A DNA stretch of 64,000 bases from Terriglobia bacterium (GTDB lineage Bacteria > Acidobacteriota > Terriglobia > Terriglobales > Acidobacteriaceae), in contig JAIQFC010000001.1 in the NCBI GenBank assembly GCA_020073465.1, positions 62,001-126,000 on the forward strand. Reading direction: 5' to 3'. Below, in pieces: positions 35,415 through 45,552 of the stretch; positions within the stretch are counted from its first letter, which is position 1, and each line of letters begins with the position of its first letter. Both the position numbers and the translations under genes were made by a program. The notes under the pieces are model-generated. The model did no database searches, had not been told where the DNA came from, and saw only the letters and a list, made by a program, of their open reading frames with translations.

Positions 35415-36728
35415 CTATCCCCTGACCGCCGCGAACGCCTGTTTCGCCACCGCAATCGTCTGTTCCACGTCCTGCTCCGTGTGCGCTGCACCCAGGAACG
35501 CTGCCTCATACTGCGACGGCGGCAGATAGATGCCGCTGTCGAGCATCGCTCGGAAAAACTTCCCAAAGGCCTCCGTGTTCGACTTCGATGCCGAATCCCA
35601 GTCTGTCACCGGCCCTTGTGTGAAGAACCACGTAAACATCGATCCCACGCGGTTGTGGCAAAGCGCCACTCCCGCTTCCTTCGCCGCTGCCGCCACGCCC
35701 TCCACAAGTTTCCCGCTCAGCGTTTCCAGCCGCGGATAGATCTCCTGCTTGTGGTCCTGCAGATGCTTCAGTGTTGCGATTCCCGCCGCCATCGCCAGCG
35801 GATTCCCCGACAGCGTTCCCGCCTGATACATCGGCCCCAGCGGCGCCACCAGGTTCATGATCTCGCTGGGCCCGCCGTAAGCCCCCACCGGCAACCCGCC
35901 GCCAATGATTTTCCCCATTGTCGTCAGGTCGGGACGAATGTTGTACAGTTCCTGCGCCCCACCAAAAGCCAGACGAAATCCCGTCATCACTTCATCGAAA
36001 ATCAGCACCGACCGCTCGCGCTCCGTAATCAAACGCAGCGCCACCAGATAGTCATCCGCCGCCGGAACGCAGCCCATGTTTCCGACCACCGGCTCCACGA
36101 TCACACACGCGATCTGGTGTTTGAATTTATGAAAAGCGTGCTCCACCGCCTGCACGTCATTGAAGGGCAGCGCCACCGTGAACTGGATGAACTCCTCCGG
36201 CACTCCCGCCGACCCCGGAATCCCCAGCGTCGCAACCCCCGACCCCGCCTTTACCAACAAGGCATCCGCATGCCCGTGGTAGCAGCCTTCAAACTTCATG
36301 ATGTATTTGCGCTTTGTGTACGCCCGGGCCAGCCGGATCGCCGACATGGTCGCTTCCGTCCCCGAACTGACAAAGCGAACCTTCTGCATGTGCGGAAACG
36401 CCGACAGCACCAGCTCCGCCAGATCCGCCTCGGAAGGAGTGGACGCCCCAAAGCTCGTTCCATTGCACGCCGCTCCCAGGATCGCATCCAGGACACCAGG
36501 ATCGGCATGACCAAGGATCAGCGGCCCCCACGATCCGATGTAGTCGATGAACTCGTTCTCGTCCGCGTCCCAGATGTGCGAGCCCTTGCCGCGCACGATG
36601 AACGGAGGATCGCCGCCCACCGAACGAAATGCGCGCACCGGCGAGTTCACGCCGCCGGGAATCATGCTCTCGGCGCGTTGTTGCAAACGGCGCGACTGCT
36701 CGACTTTACGGGATGTCATCGACGGCAT
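35415..36728 (-). CDS. hemL: Glutamate-1-semialdehyde 2,1-aminomutase
   Basis: Makes 5-aminolevulinate for haem and other tetrapyrroles by the C5 pathway, using pyridoxal phosphate. The 437-residue protein starts at ATG 36728 with GGGAGGA 5 bases upstream. Motifs: [19 protein letters not shown], the [20 protein letters not shown] segment, [18 protein letters not shown], and the PLP-lysine in [23 protein letters not shown]. Nothing is missing. A divergent non-coding region follows upstream. Confidence 0.97.
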   Translation of the reverse strand: MPSMTSRKVEQSRRLQQRAESMIPGGVNSPVRAFRSVGGDPPFIVRGKGSHIWDADENEFIDYIGSWGPLILGHADPGVLDAILGAACNGTSFGASTPSEADLAELVLSAFPHMQKVRFVSSGTEATMSAIRLARAYTKRKYIMKFEGCYHGHADALLVKAGSGVATLGIPGSAGVPEEFIQFTVALPFNDVQAVEHAFHKFKHQIACVIVEPVVGNMGCVPAADDYLVALRLITERERSVLIFDEVMTGFRLAFGGAQELYNIRPDLTTMGKIIGGGLPVGAYGGPSEIMNLVAPLGPMYQAGTLSGNPLAMAAGIATLKHLQDHKQEIYPRLETLSGKLVEGVAAAAKEAGVALCHNRVGSMFTWFFTQGPVTDWDSASKSNTEAFGKFFRAMLDSGIYLPPSQYEAAFLGAAHTEQDVEQTIAVAKQAFAAVRG

Positions 36729-36784
36729 CGAATCCTCCCGAAGAGGAATTAGAGATGTCTACAGATCAAGCTCGAGGCAAGCGA

Positions 36785-36940
36785 TTAATATACCAGCGCG
36801 CGCCACCGCCACAATTAATCAGATATTCATCATTTCGCCATCAATTTGCAATATCGCGAGGGTAACGTGAAGTCATCAAGTTGCCCTTCTAACCGGGAGG
36901 GTTCCAGGACAGTCTCGGGGGCTCCGGACTGTCCTTTTTG
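36785..36940 (+). ncRNA. Candidate small RNA or hlyIII leader attenuator
   Basis: The AT-rich interval 36785-36860 between hemL and the terminator resembles promoter DNA, and sequence downstream of it (36860-36940) can fold (CCCT at about 36884 with AGGG at about 36897, then the terminator stem). No known RNA family is recognised. The hlyIII ATG is 135 bases past the terminator, so a leader attenuator is the alternative. Confidence 0.35.
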
Positions 36941-36945
36941 CTTTT
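36907..36945 (+). terminator. Strong intrinsic terminator without an upstream gene
   Basis: GGACAGTC-T-CGG and CCG-GACTGTCC form a stem of 11 pairs with one bulge and loop GGGCT, followed by TTTTTGCTTTTCT. Read on the plus strand it has no coding gene before it for at least 150 bases, since hemL lies on the opposite strand. Confidence 0.7.
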
Positions 36946-37074
36946 CTGGCCCGAATTTCAAGACACTTCATCAAGTGAACTACGGTGCACCGAGCAGATG
37001 AAGGGCACAGCCTGTTTCTTCCGTCACTCACCCCCGTAACGACAACCTGCTAGCATTCTCGAAGCGGAATACAC

Positions 37075-37704
37075 ATGGAACCGGAAGAGATTGCCAACGC
37101 TTTGACACACGGAGTGGGCTTGGCCTTCAGCATTGCCGGACTGGTCGTGCTCGTCATCGTCGCAGCGCTCCACGGCAGTGTCGTCAACATCGTCAGCTGC
37201 TGCGTATACGGCGGTACTCTGGTTTGTCTCTACTGTGCCTCCACCATTTATCACACCACCGTTTCTCCACGATGGAAGCACATCCTCAAGATCGCCGATC
37301 ATTGTTGCATCTACCTGTTGATCGCCGGAACCTATACTCCATTCGCGCTGCTCGCCCTGCGCGGGGCCTGGGGATGGACTCTCTTCGGAATCATCTGGGG
37401 ATTGGCTTTGGTTGGCGTCATGCTTAAGCTTTGGTTCGTGGACCATTTTCCGATCGCCTCCACCGCCGTGTACATCGCAATGGGCTGGCTGGCGCTGATA
37501 GCAGTCAAGCCGTTGCTGCGGGTCGCTTCCATGCCTGAATTGGCGTGGCTGCTCGCCGGAGGATTGTTCTACACCTCGGGAGTCGTCTTCTTCGCCTGGA
37601 AAAAGCTTCCCTATAACCACGCCGTCTGGCATGCATTCGTGCTGGCTGGCAGCATCTGTCACTACGTTGCGGTGCTCCGCTATCTAGCGCCTGTGCGGGC
37701 GTGA
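37075..37704 (+). CDS. Hemolysin III / PAQR-family membrane protein
   Basis: A 209-residue seven-helix membrane protein of the HlyIII/YqfA (progestin-adipoQ receptor-like) family. It starts MEPEEIANALTHGVGLAFSI and carries the family motifs STIYHTT, HILKIADHCCIYLLIAGTYTPF and the last helix HAVWHAFVLAGSICHYVAVL. The three conserved His residues form a metal site (candidates: HT in STIYHT, HAVWH and H in the final helix). The family is tied to membrane homeostasis; haemolysis should not be assumed from the name. Confidence 0.9.
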   Translation: MEPEEIANALTHGVGLAFSIAGLVVLVIVAALHGSVVNIVSCCVYGGTLVCLYCASTIYHTTVSPRWKHILKIADHCCIYLLIAGTYTPFALLALRGAWGWTLFGIIWGLALVGVMLKLWFVDHFPIASTAVYIAMGWLALIAVKPLLRVASMPELAWLLAGGLFYTSGVVFFAWKKLPYNHAVWHAFVLAGSICHYVAVLRYLAPVRA

Positions 37705-37964
37705 CCATGAATCAACATGCGCGCTACCGAGAACGCCGCTCCCGCGTTCGCTTCCCGTTGACCTCGACGTCGTAGTAACTCGCCGTCCCCCTTCCACGAA
37801 CACACCGTGCGCTGCTTACTGGGACAGGAATATTCCTTGCGAATCGCCTCCGGAGGGAAATACTGATTTGCCTGCCACTTCAATCGTCTGCATGCTCTCC
37901 GCGAGCACTGCCCCTTCCCACATTGCTTTTGCCATGATGCCCGGTTAGATTCCTACAGGAGTCA

Positions 37965-38888
37965 TTGGGTTCGAACGTGAGCATGCCGGAAACACTCGCC
38001 ACGACACGCTTCAACGGACACTCCATGGTCGGCACGCTGGAGCGCGTCCTGGTCTGTTCCCCCCGCACCGCCGGCTGGAACCAGCCCGATCGCGCTGTCC
38101 GCTGGCGCGACCTCGGATTCCTCCACGCTCCTAATTTCGAAGAAGCTCAACGCCAGCACGACGCACTCTGCCGCGAACTACAGACCGCTGGTGCCGAAGT
38201 CTCAGAGATCGATGCCTCACCTGACTTCTCTCTCGACGCCGTTTACACTCATGACGCTTCCCTCGCCACGGACCAAGGCCTGATCCTCATGCGTCCCGGC
38301 AAACCCAATCGCGTCCCCGAAGCCGCGAATCACGGCTCATTCGCCGCGATGCTCGGCATCCCGACCTTGGGCGCCATCGCCCCCCCCGGCACCACCGAAG
38401 CCGGCGACATCCTCTGGCTCGACTCGAAGACTCTGCTCATCGGTCGAGGCTACCGCTCCAACACCGCGGGAATCGCGCAGATGCGCCACCTGCTGGCACC
38501 GAAGGGAGTGGATGTTCTCTCGGCCCCGCTTCCCCATGGCCAGGGCCCCGCCGTCTGCCTGCACCTGATGTCGCTGATCAGCCTGCTCGACGAGCACACC
38601 GCTCTGGTCGATCTCCCCTGGCTGGCGGTAGAAACCGTCGAACTCCTCCAATCCCGCGGATTCAAATTCGTTGAGATCGATGCCACCGAGCGCGACACGC
38701 TGGCCTGCAACGTCCTGGCCCTCGGCGGCAACCGCTTGCTCGCGATCGAAATAAACCGCAAGACCAACGCCCGCCTGCGCCAGGCCGGGTTCGACGTCCG
38801 CACCTTCCCTGGTACCGAAATCTGCATCAACGGCGGCGGCGGTCCCACTTGCCTGACCCGCCCGCTCCTGCGAGCCCGCCTTCACTAA
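37965..38888 (+). CDS. Amidinotransferase-fold hydrolase (dimethylargininase-like)
   Basis: A 307-residue protein of the guanidine-modifying (DDAH/arginine deiminase) superfamily. Catalytic residues fit: Asp in VYTHDASLAT, AGDILWLDSKT, His in LHLMSLISLLDE-adjacent VCLHLM, and the terminal nucleophilic Cys in GGGPTCLTRP. The likely reaction is hydrolysis of N-methylated arginine or a related guanidine. A TTG start at 37965 follows CAGGAG by 4 bases; ATG 37983 is an alternative. Confidence 0.85.
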   Translation: MGSNVSMPETLATTRFNGHSMVGTLERVLVCSPRTAGWNQPDRAVRWRDLGFLHAPNFEEAQRQHDALCRELQTAGAEVSEIDASPDFSLDAVYTHDASLATDQGLILMRPGKPNRVPEAANHGSFAAMLGIPTLGAIAPPGTTEAGDILWLDSKTLLIGRGYRSNTAGIAQMRHLLAPKGVDVLSAPLPHGQGPAVCLHLMSLISLLDEHTALVDLPWLAVETVELLQSRGFKFVEIDATERDTLACNVLALGGNRLLAIEINRKTNARLRQAGFDVRTFPGTEICINGGGGPTCLTRPLLRARLH

Positions 38889-39165
38889 ACCGTGAGACTG
38901 GTAGTCGTGGAATGCCGTGTCGATCCTGACGTGCCCGTGATCGTGATGCGGTACGTGGTCTGAGCGTGCGGGCCCCCGCCCCCACTGCTTGTGCCTCCGC
39001 ACGCAGCCTGCAGGATCAACCCGAGCAGCAGGCCGTCCAATATGCAAACAGTTAGCTTCGTCCGAGTCGCCCAACGGGAGCCGAAACCCGCTCCGATGAG
39101 TGCGCAACCCAGACCGGAAGCCACAGGAACTGGAGTTGGCCCGTTGGCTAATCCGAGTTCGCTTC
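38885..39165 (-). pseudogene. C-terminal remnant of a large secreted Ig-like protein
   Basis: A minus-strand frame reads SGLGCALIGAGFGS, a hydrophobic stretch ending QAACGG, a Ser-Gly spacer and YRITITGTSGSTRHSTTTSL with TV then stop. This is the recurrent C-terminal tail of large exported proteins (hydrophobic segment, Gly-Ser linker, GTYTITVTGTSG strand). The matching upstream stretch FLWLPV sits in a different frame, and no long protein precedes it, so the gene is truncated and frameshifted. Convergent with the amidinotransferase gene. From 39166 to 39365 I see nothing coding. Confidence 0.5.
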
Positions 39166-39365
39166 ACAAATGCATACAAGAGGGTATCGATGCCACGCGG
39201 AGGCGAGGATTACTCCTTACAGATCCAGTCTTCGAGCACTTTTTCACCGCAAGACACGCAGGGGCGGATGGGAGTACCGCCCCATTACGTCCCGTTTTCG
39301 AGGTTATTCCGCCTGACGGGCTCACAGGAAGTTACCCCATTACTTGAGATTGGGAGCGTCAGGAA

Positions 39366-40187
39366 CTACAGCTGGATTTCCATCCCCTCGGCGGCGGCGC
39401 GGACTTTGGGGTAGTGGTTGCGGGCTTCAGTTACGACTTTGTCGATGCAGGCGTCGTTGTGATCAGGATCGTGGTGGAAGAGGATTAGTTCTTTCGCGCC
39501 GCTTTCCATGACGACGTTGACGGCTTCGCGCCAGTGGCTGTGTCCCCAGCCGCGGCGGCGGGCTTCGTACTCCTCGGGCAAGTACTGGGCGTCGTAGATG
39601 AGGATGTCGGCGCCTTCGGCCAGCTTGCGGACGGCTTTGTCGAAGTTGGCGTCGCCGGGCTCGTTGTCGGTGGCGTAGACGAGAATTCCGTCTTTGGTTT
39701 CGAGGCGGAACCCCATGCATCCCTGGGGATGGTTCAGCCACGCGGCTTGCAGGTTGACGCCGTCTTCGACGTTGACGCGTCCAGCATCGATTTCGTAGAA
39801 GTCCTGCTTCGCCCTCATCTGGTTCAGATTGACGGGAAAGTACGGCGAGGCCATTTGCTCGGCCATGACTTGTTTGAGGCTGCGCGTGCGACTGGAGGCG
39901 TGGAAGAGAAACTGGCTGTTTGGGCTGTCGTACAGGGGGCGGAAGAAGGGCATGCCCTGGATGTGGTCCCAGTGGAAGTGGGAGACGAAGACGTGCGCGG
40001 AAAAAGGGTTGTCGGCGAACTCCTGTTCCAGATGGTGGCCGAGGACGCGGAATCCGGTGCCGCAGTCGAAGATGTAGATGCGGTCTCCGAGCCGCACCTC
40101 GACGCAGGAGGTGTTGCCGCCGTAGCGCATGTTCTCGGGTTGTGGGGTGGGCGTAGAGCCGCGCACGCCCCAGAACTTGATCCGCAT
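39366..40187 (-). CDS. MBL-fold metallohydrolase
   Basis: A 273-residue cytoplasmic metallo-beta-lactamase-fold enzyme. Metal motif SHFHWDHIQG, then YATDNEPGD and FHHDPDHND supply further ligands. The start MRIKFWGVRGSTPTP is that of a phosphodiesterase-like group, with no signal peptide and no B3 TPGH signature, so it is not a beta-lactamase. It may act on cyclic nucleotides or RNA; the substrate is unknown. Codon use differs from neighbours in favouring G at third positions. Confidence 0.86.
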   Translation of the reverse strand: MRIKFWGVRGSTPTPQPENMRYGGNTSCVEVRLGDRIYIFDCGTGFRVLGHHLEQEFADNPFSAHVFVSHFHWDHIQGMPFFRPLYDSPNSQFLFHASSRTRSLKQVMAEQMASPYFPVNLNQMRAKQDFYEIDAGRVNVEDGVNLQAAWLNHPQGCMGFRLETKDGILVYATDNEPGDANFDKAVRKLAEGADILIYDAQYLPEEYEARRRGWGHSHWREAVNVVMESGAKELILFHHDPDHNDACIDKVVTEARNHYPKVRAAAEGMEIQL

Positions 40188-40294
40188 AGAGCTGAAATGT
40201 TGCTTAATCTGTAATCTTCGACGGGGAAAGGACTTCCGTCAATTAGATTGGTGGGTTCGGAGGGTTACCTCGGTGCATCGCAGGGGAAGAAGAA

Positions 40295-40431
40295 AGTGGC
40301 CAGTGGGCAGTGGGCAGCAAGGCATGCCGGCGCCCGGTGATCCCTCGCAACTGACCGTGCGGTTCCCGGCGGGTTGGGAAATCGGCAGAACCACGAGCAC
40401 TGACCACTGATCACGGGCCACTGACCACTTT
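40295..40431. repeat. Inverted CAGTGG-arm element upstream of trpE
   Basis: Left arm AGTGGCCAGTGGGCAGTGGG at 40295-40314 continuing to 40317; right arm 40397-40431 is its inverse (CACTGACCACTGATCACGGG then CCACTGACCACTTTC). About 80 bases of core separate them. Confidence 0.8.
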
Positions 40432-40469
40432 CGCGCCGTCCCCTATAATGATCGGACCCGTACGTTCCC

Positions 40470-41954
40470 ATGGTTCAACCAGATTACAAGGAGTTTTCGC
40501 GGCTTTCCCGGGATGCGACGCTGATCCCGGTAGTGAAGTCGGTGAGCGCGGACCTGCTGACCCCGGTCTCCGCCTTCCTCGCGATTGCGGATAAGGAGCC
40601 TTACGCCTTCCTTCTGGAATCGGTGGAACGCGGCGAGCAGATTGGGCGCTATACGTTCCTCGGGGTGCGTCCTTACATGCGAGTGCGGGCGCGGGAGGGG
40701 ACGGTCGAGATCGAGCGCGGCCGTCGGCGCGAGGAGCATCCGGGCAACATTTTTCAGGTGGCGAAGGAGTTGCTGCGCGAGCATCGCCCGGCGAACGTGC
40801 CGGGGCTGCCTCCGTTCACGGCGGGAGCAGTGGGATATTTTGCCTACGATGTGGTGCGCCAGTTGGAAAAGATCGGTGACCGGGCGAAGGATGATCTCTC
40901 TCTGCCGGACGCGGAGTTGATGTTCTTTGACCGGCTGCTGGCCTTTGATCATTTGCGGCATCAGATCCACATTGTGGCGGCGGCGGACGTTTCACGAGAG
41001 AGCCCGCGTCGCGCCTATGACCGTGCGCTGCGGGACATTGCCGCGCTGGAACTGAGGCTGGCGGAAGGATTGGGCCCGGAGTTATGGCGGAGATCCGAGA
41101 AGCGCAGGCCCGGGAAACTGAAGGTGCATGTCGGCACCAGCCACGAGCGATATCTGGCTAGCGTGGAACGATGCAAGGAGTACATCGCTGCGGGGGACAT
41201 CTTCCAGGTCGTGCTCTCGCAGCGCCTGGATTTCACGCCCGGAGTTGAGCCGTTCGATCTGTACCGCGCGCTGCGGCAGGTGAATCCTTCTCCGTATCTT
41301 TATTTTCTGCGCATGGAGGACACCCATATTCTCGGGTCTTCTCCCGAGATGCTGGTACGGGTAACGGGGCGCAAGTTGGAGTACCGGCCGATCGCGGGGA
41401 CTCACCCTCGCGGGCGAGATGAAGCGGAAGACCAGAGGCTCGAGCAGGCGATGCGGAGCGATGAGAAAGAACGCGCCGAGCACGTCATGCTGGTGGATCT
41501 GGGGCGCAATGACCTGGGGCGCGTCAGCGAGTATGGGTCGGTGAAGGTGAAAGACTTGATGTATGTGGAGCGTTATTCGCATGTGATGCATCTGGTCTCG
41601 GCGCTGGAAGGGACGCTGCGCAAGGATCTTGACGCGCTGGATGCGTTTGCCGCGTGCTTTCCTGCCGGGACGCTCAGTGGGGCGCCGAAGGTGCGTGCCA
41701 TGCAGATTATTGAGGAACTGGAACCCACGCGACGCGGGATCTATGGCGGGTCGGTGCTTTATGCGGATTTTGCCGGGAATCTGGATTCGTGCATTGGTAT
41801 TCGCACCCTGCTGATGCAAGGGAAGCACGCGTACTTGCAGGCGGGAGCGGGCATCGTGGCGGATTCCGATCCGGCTTCGGAATTTCAGGAGTCGATGAAT
41901 AAGGCGCAGGCTCTGCTGCGGGCGGTGGAGATGGCGAGAGGCAGTGGCCAGTGA
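40470..41954 (+). CDS. trpE: Anthranilate synthase component I
   Basis: Converts chorismate to anthranilate, the first step of tryptophan synthesis; uses ammonia supplied by TrpG. The 494-residue protein has the N-terminal regulatory part (FLLESVERGEQIGRYTFLG), and the C-terminal chorismate-binding half with GAVGYFAYD, SQRLDF, PSPYLYFLRM, HILGSSPEM, YRPIAGTHPRG, LVDLGRNDLGR and the FPAGTLSGAPKVRAMQII region. ATG 40470 is used. The last residues (GSGQ) and TGA stop fall in a CAGTGGCCAGTGATCAGTG repeat arm, so the natural end may have been altered. Confidence 0.96.
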   Translation: MVQPDYKEFSRLSRDATLIPVVKSVSADLLTPVSAFLAIADKEPYAFLLESVERGEQIGRYTFLGVRPYMRVRAREGTVEIERGRRREEHPGNIFQVAKELLREHRPANVPGLPPFTAGAVGYFAYDVVRQLEKIGDRAKDDLSLPDAELMFFDRLLAFDHLRHQIHIVAAADVSRESPRRAYDRALRDIAALELRLAEGLGPELWRRSEKRRPGKLKVHVGTSHERYLASVERCKEYIAAGDIFQVVLSQRLDFTPGVEPFDLYRALRQVNPSPYLYFLRMEDTHILGSSPEMLVRVTGRKLEYRPIAGTHPRGRDEAEDQRLEQAMRSDEKERAEHVMLVDLGRNDLGRVSEYGSVKVKDLMYVERYSHVMHLVSALEGTLRKDLDALDAFAACFPAGTLSGAPKVRAMQIIEELEPTRRGIYGGSVLYADFAGNLDSCIGIRTLLMQGKHAYLQAGAGIVADSDPASEFQESMNKAQALLRAVEMARGSGQ

Positions 41955-41982
41955 TCAGTGATCAGTGGTCAGTGGTCAGTAA
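41942..41982. repeat. Lone CAGTGG repeat arm at the trpE stop
   Basis: CAGTGGCCAGTGATCAGTGA and following units, overlapping the last codons and stop of trpE. No inverse arm lies close by, unlike the copies at 40295-40431 and 42520-42678. Confidence 0.72.
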
Positions 41983-42060
41983 GACCGCGCCGGTCCTCTG
42001 AATGCCGGCACACGTAATGCTAGCGGGTTCTGACATGCGGATCCTTGGTCGCTCACGCTT

Positions 42061-42443
42061 CTACCTGCGGCTTGGGAGCGAGTTCAACAGCCCGTTGAGA
42101 ATGCGGCCAACTTCGGCAGAAAGGCTCAGCAAGTTCTCGCTTTCGTCGGGTTCCAGATAGCCCAGTTCTCGCGCAATGAGAATCTGCGTCTCGACTTCCA
42201 TCAGTGAGCCGCGAGCATTCCCCAAGAACTGCTTGAACTCCCCAGTGGAGATTCTTCCTTGACCCTCGGCGATATTGCTGGGAACGGAAACTGCTGCCCG
42301 CCGTAACTGGGAAGTCATCCGTAGGTCTCGGTTCCGGGAAATGCTTGTGTAGTGCGATAGACGTCTGGTACCAAGGCCATCGACTTTTTCCAGACGACGA
42401 GGTCGCGATACGAGTGAACGATGGGTCTGACTGAGCATTGCAT
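42061..42443 (-). pseudogene. Frameshifted four-helix-bundle (S23-type) protein gene
   Basis: Two frames of the minus strand join to a four-helix-bundle protein of the 23S-intervening-sequence family. The first, from ATG 42443, reads YRDLVVWKKSMALVPDVYRT then TQAFPGTETYG and stops; the second continues MTSQLRRAAVSVPSNIAEGQ and GRISTGEFKQFLG to ELGYLEPDESENL. The join is near 42318, where adding one A restores the frame (GGATG to GGAATG). Either a true 1-base deletion or a sequencing error. It lies between trpE and trpG. Confidence 0.75.
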
Positions 42444-42519
42444 CTGCTCAAATATGAACGGAAGGCTGCAGCCAGAACGTGATGTACGTCACGATACGCC
42501 TGAGGATTTCCCAAAATGG

Positions 42520-42658
42520 TAGTGGGCAGTGGTCAGTGGCCAGCAAAAACAACTCGCGCTGGTATGCCGTAGATTCTCTGGGATTCCTCTGGGAAAGCGG
42601 ACTATCTCACGATGATGGTGCAGGCAGTGCCGACTGGCCACTGATCGCTGGCCACTGG

Positions 42659-42678
<20 letters not shown>
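42520..42678. repeat. Inverted CAGTGG-arm element at the trpG 3' end
   Basis: Left arm 42520-42544 (TAGTGGGCAGTGGTCAGTGG) and right arm 42633-42678 (CTGGCCACTGATCGCTGGCC and more). The right arm overlaps the last trpG codons and its TGA at 42659. Confidence 0.8.
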
Positions 42679-43246
<568 letters not shown>

Positions 43247-43304
43247 GAATCTCCTCCCTCTATTTAGCTTACAACGGAATCCGGGCGGTGGGGCAGTTTG
43301 GCAA

Positions 43305-43395
43305 GGAAGTGGTAGTGGTGCCGTTTGCCTTTGAATGTGGTGGCGGTGCGCGCAAGATTCTTCGCTCCGCCTGTTCCCGAATCGGCACGGGCTTG
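43305..43395. repeat. Degenerate relative of the 52041-52187 element in a 300-base gap
   Basis: TAGTGGTGCCGTTTGCCTTT and CTTCGCTCCGCC at the right match the left end and centre of the element at 52041-52187. The 3' inverted end is not found. The rest of 43247-43547 contains a promoter for the PilZ gene and otherwise nothing coding. Confidence 0.5.
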
Positions 43396-43483
43396 GGGGA
43401 TTCTCATCGGCCCCGGATAACGCCAAAGGCTTCGTGAACTATTCTCCCCTGAAGGGGGCCACCCCCCCTGCACGATGGTGGTA

Positions 43484-43512
43484 TTGACCTGTGCATTGTT
43501 ATTCACGATATT
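43484..43512 (+). promoter_or_regulatory. Promoter of the PilZ gene
   Basis: TTGACC at 43484-43489 and GATATT at 43507-43512, spacer 17 bases; the transcript would begin about 28 bases before ATG 43548. Confidence 0.45.
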
Positions 43513-43547
43513 GAATAAGGTCTAACCCCGCATATTTGGAGGAACGC

Positions 43548-43877
43548 ATGGCCGAACCCCGGCAGGAAAAGAGGGCGGCGCGACGCTTTGCGCTGCGCAT
43601 ACCGGTTACTGTCGATCACGGCACGAACGGGGCGAAGGGCGAGGTGGCGCAGATTCGCGACGTCAGCGCGCGGGGCATCTGTTTTCATGTAGATTCGGCC
43701 ATGGCGCAGGGATCTCCTATCGGTTTTACGTTGACGCTTCCACCCGAGATCACGCTCACCGAGAGCATCCGGGTACAGTGTAAGGGCCGGGTCGTGCGGG
43801 TAGAAGACGGCACGCCGGACGGCAAGATGGTCGTGGCTGCTGTGATCGAGGAGTACGAGTTTCTGCCCGAGGTTTGA
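43548..43877 (+). CDS. PilZ-domain protein
   Basis: A 109-residue single-domain c-di-GMP receptor candidate. ATG 43548 has GGAGG 5 bases upstream. The nucleotide-binding motifs are RRFALRIPV (RxxxR) near residue 13 and DVSARGICF (DxSxxG) near residue 42, so binding is plausible. It lies upstream of the AMIN-domain and TonB-like genes and may control an envelope function. No enzymatic domain is attached. Confidence 0.85.
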   Translation: MAEPRQEKRAARRFALRIPVTVDHGTNGAKGEVAQIRDVSARGICFHVDSAMAQGSPIGFTLTLPPEITLTESIRVQCKGRVVRVEDGTPDGKMVVAAVIEEYEFLPEV

Positions 43878-43994
43878 AGTCCGCAGGCGAGGTTCGACTT
43901 GTCTTTCCTGCGCCAGACGGTTTCCCCACCACTTCTCCGCGTCTCTGGCAAATGATATGTTTCCCTTTCACAGGTTCTAAGCTGTATTCAGGGG

Positions 43995-45446
43995 ATGTCC
44001 TTGCCGCGATCTGCATTTCAATTTGTACTCGCCGTGCTGCTAGGGGTGGCATTCATTGGGGGAACGGCGGCGCAGAATCCCGCTCCGGGGGCAACGGCAG
44101 ATACACCGGGCGAGCAGACTCTGAACGGTCCGGCCGTGATCAAACGAGTAAGGATCGTGCACGAACGGGGCGTGCCGGCGGTTGAGATTCTTTCGACGCG
44201 ACCGGTTGTGCCCGAGATCCGGACGCTCGGTTCGCCGCCCCGGCTGGTGATCGATCTTCCCAGCGCGCTGGTTGGGCAGACCAAGAAACGGGTTGCTATC
44301 AAGCAGGAAAACATACTGGCGATTCGCGTAGACCAATATCAGCAGAATCCTCCGGTGACGCGCATTGTTCTCGACCTGCTATCTCCCTTTGGCTACACCT
44401 GGGACGGTGCGGGAAACCGGCTCATGGTTCGTCTGAAACCGGCGGAGGATGCCAACGCCGGAAAGAACAGGTCTCCCTTTCAACCTCCGTCCGTGACTAC
44501 TTTGGCGACTACGGCGGCGCCGGCGGTAGTGCCAGTAACCGGAGGGAGCGGCGCGGTCGTGCTCGCGGGAAGCCGCATTGGCGCCGGGTCGTCGGTGACG
44601 GCGGGTTCGGACACAGCCATCCTGCATCTGGCCCGCGGAGGAGAAGTCCGGGTTTGTCCGGGGACTACGGTTTCGGTGACCCCGTCGAAGAACAAGCATG
44701 ACTTGATGCTGGGCATGAGCACGGGTGCTTTGGAGGCCCACTATTCGCTCGAGGCCTCGGCCGACTCGGTGCTGACACCGGATTTCCGCATCATGTTCGC
44801 GGGGCCGGGAGAATTTCACTACGCGATCAGCGCGGACTCGCACGGCAACACCTGTGTGCGGACTTTGATGGGCAACACTTCGTCGGCGATCGTCTCGGAG
44901 CTGATGGGAGATCGCATCTACCAGGTGAAGCCGACCGAGCAGGCAGTATTTCGCTCGGGACAGATCGATAAGGTCGATGCCAAGGTTCCTCTGGAATGTG
45001 GGTGTCCACCGCCATCCAACCTGATGCGAGCTGCGGCGCCTTCGACGCCGCCGGTATCAGACGCAAACCTTCCAGCAAGGGCGCGCCTGGGGGACGCATC
45101 TGCTCCGCCTGAAACGGGCTCCGGGAACATTGCAGGGGAACGATCTTCGTCGTTGAAGTTGTCCACCGGGCCTGAAATCGCACCGCCGCCCCGGTCGCAG
45201 GAGAATGACGTGCACGTACAAGTCGATGCACCCATCGTGTTCAGCGCCAAGGACCGGGCAACGATCCCGCCCGCACCGGTGCAGGCTGCGTCCGACTTGC
45301 CAGTATCGGAATCACTCGGCCGGCTGGCCCACTTTGATGCAATCGTGCAGGCCCCGCCTGCACCGGTGCCCGCTACTCCGGCAAAGGCCGAACATCGCGG
45401 TTTTTTTCGTCGCCTCCGGGGATTCTTTTCCGGGATGTTTCGGTAA
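43995..45446 (+). CDS. Exported AMIN-domain protein
   Basis: A 483-residue protein with signal peptide ([20 protein letters not shown]). Residues about 50-150 fit an AMIN domain ([20 protein letters not shown], then [12 protein letters not shown] and [13 protein letters not shown]), which targets peptidoglycan or pilus secretins. The region 195-330 ([34 protein letters not shown]) resembles a FecR-like beta domain. The C-terminus is Pro/Ala-rich and ends in basic residues. It stands 106 bases before a TonB-like gene and probably forms an envelope unit with it. Confidence 0.8.
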   Translation: MSLPRSAFQFVLAVLLGVAFIGGTAAQNPAPGATADTPGEQTLNGPAVIKRVRIVHERGVPAVEILSTRPVVPEIRTLGSPPRLVIDLPSALVGQTKKRVAIKQENILAIRVDQYQQNPPVTRIVLDLLSPFGYTWDGAGNRLMVRLKPAEDANAGKNRSPFQPPSVTTLATTAAPAVVPVTGGSGAVVLAGSRIGAGSSVTAGSDTAILHLARGGEVRVCPGTTVSVTPSKNKHDLMLGMSTGALEAHYSLEASADSVLTPDFRIMFAGPGEFHYAISADSHGNTCVRTLMGNTSSAIVSELMGDRIYQVKPTEQAVFRSGQIDKVDAKVPLECGCPPPSNLMRAAAPSTPPVSDANLPARARLGDASAPPETGSGNIAGERSSSLKLSTGPEIAPPPRSQENDVHVQVDAPIVFSAKDRATIPPAPVQAASDLPVSESLGRLAHFDAIVQAPPAPVPATPAKAEHRGFFRRLRGFFSGMFR

Positions 45447-45552
45447 GAACAGACCTGCGCCCAGGAATCCTTTTCGCGTCCGCCTGCGTCATACGGGAGG
45501 TCGGCCTCCATTCTCGTCTTCTCTTCTTCAAATCGCGGAAGGAGCACGCGCC

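Noticed and set aside
36860..36906. Known riboswitch upstream of hlyIII
   Set aside because: No aptamer of a family I know could be aligned; only a terminator-like hairpin and an AT-rich leader are supported.
37075..37704. Haemolysin toxin
   Set aside because: HlyIII/PAQR proteins are widespread membrane proteins; the name does not show toxicity.
39366..40187. Second beta-lactamase
   Set aside because: Has the MBL HxHxDH motif but no signal peptide and no B3 TPGH segment; it fits phosphodiesterase-like hydrolases.
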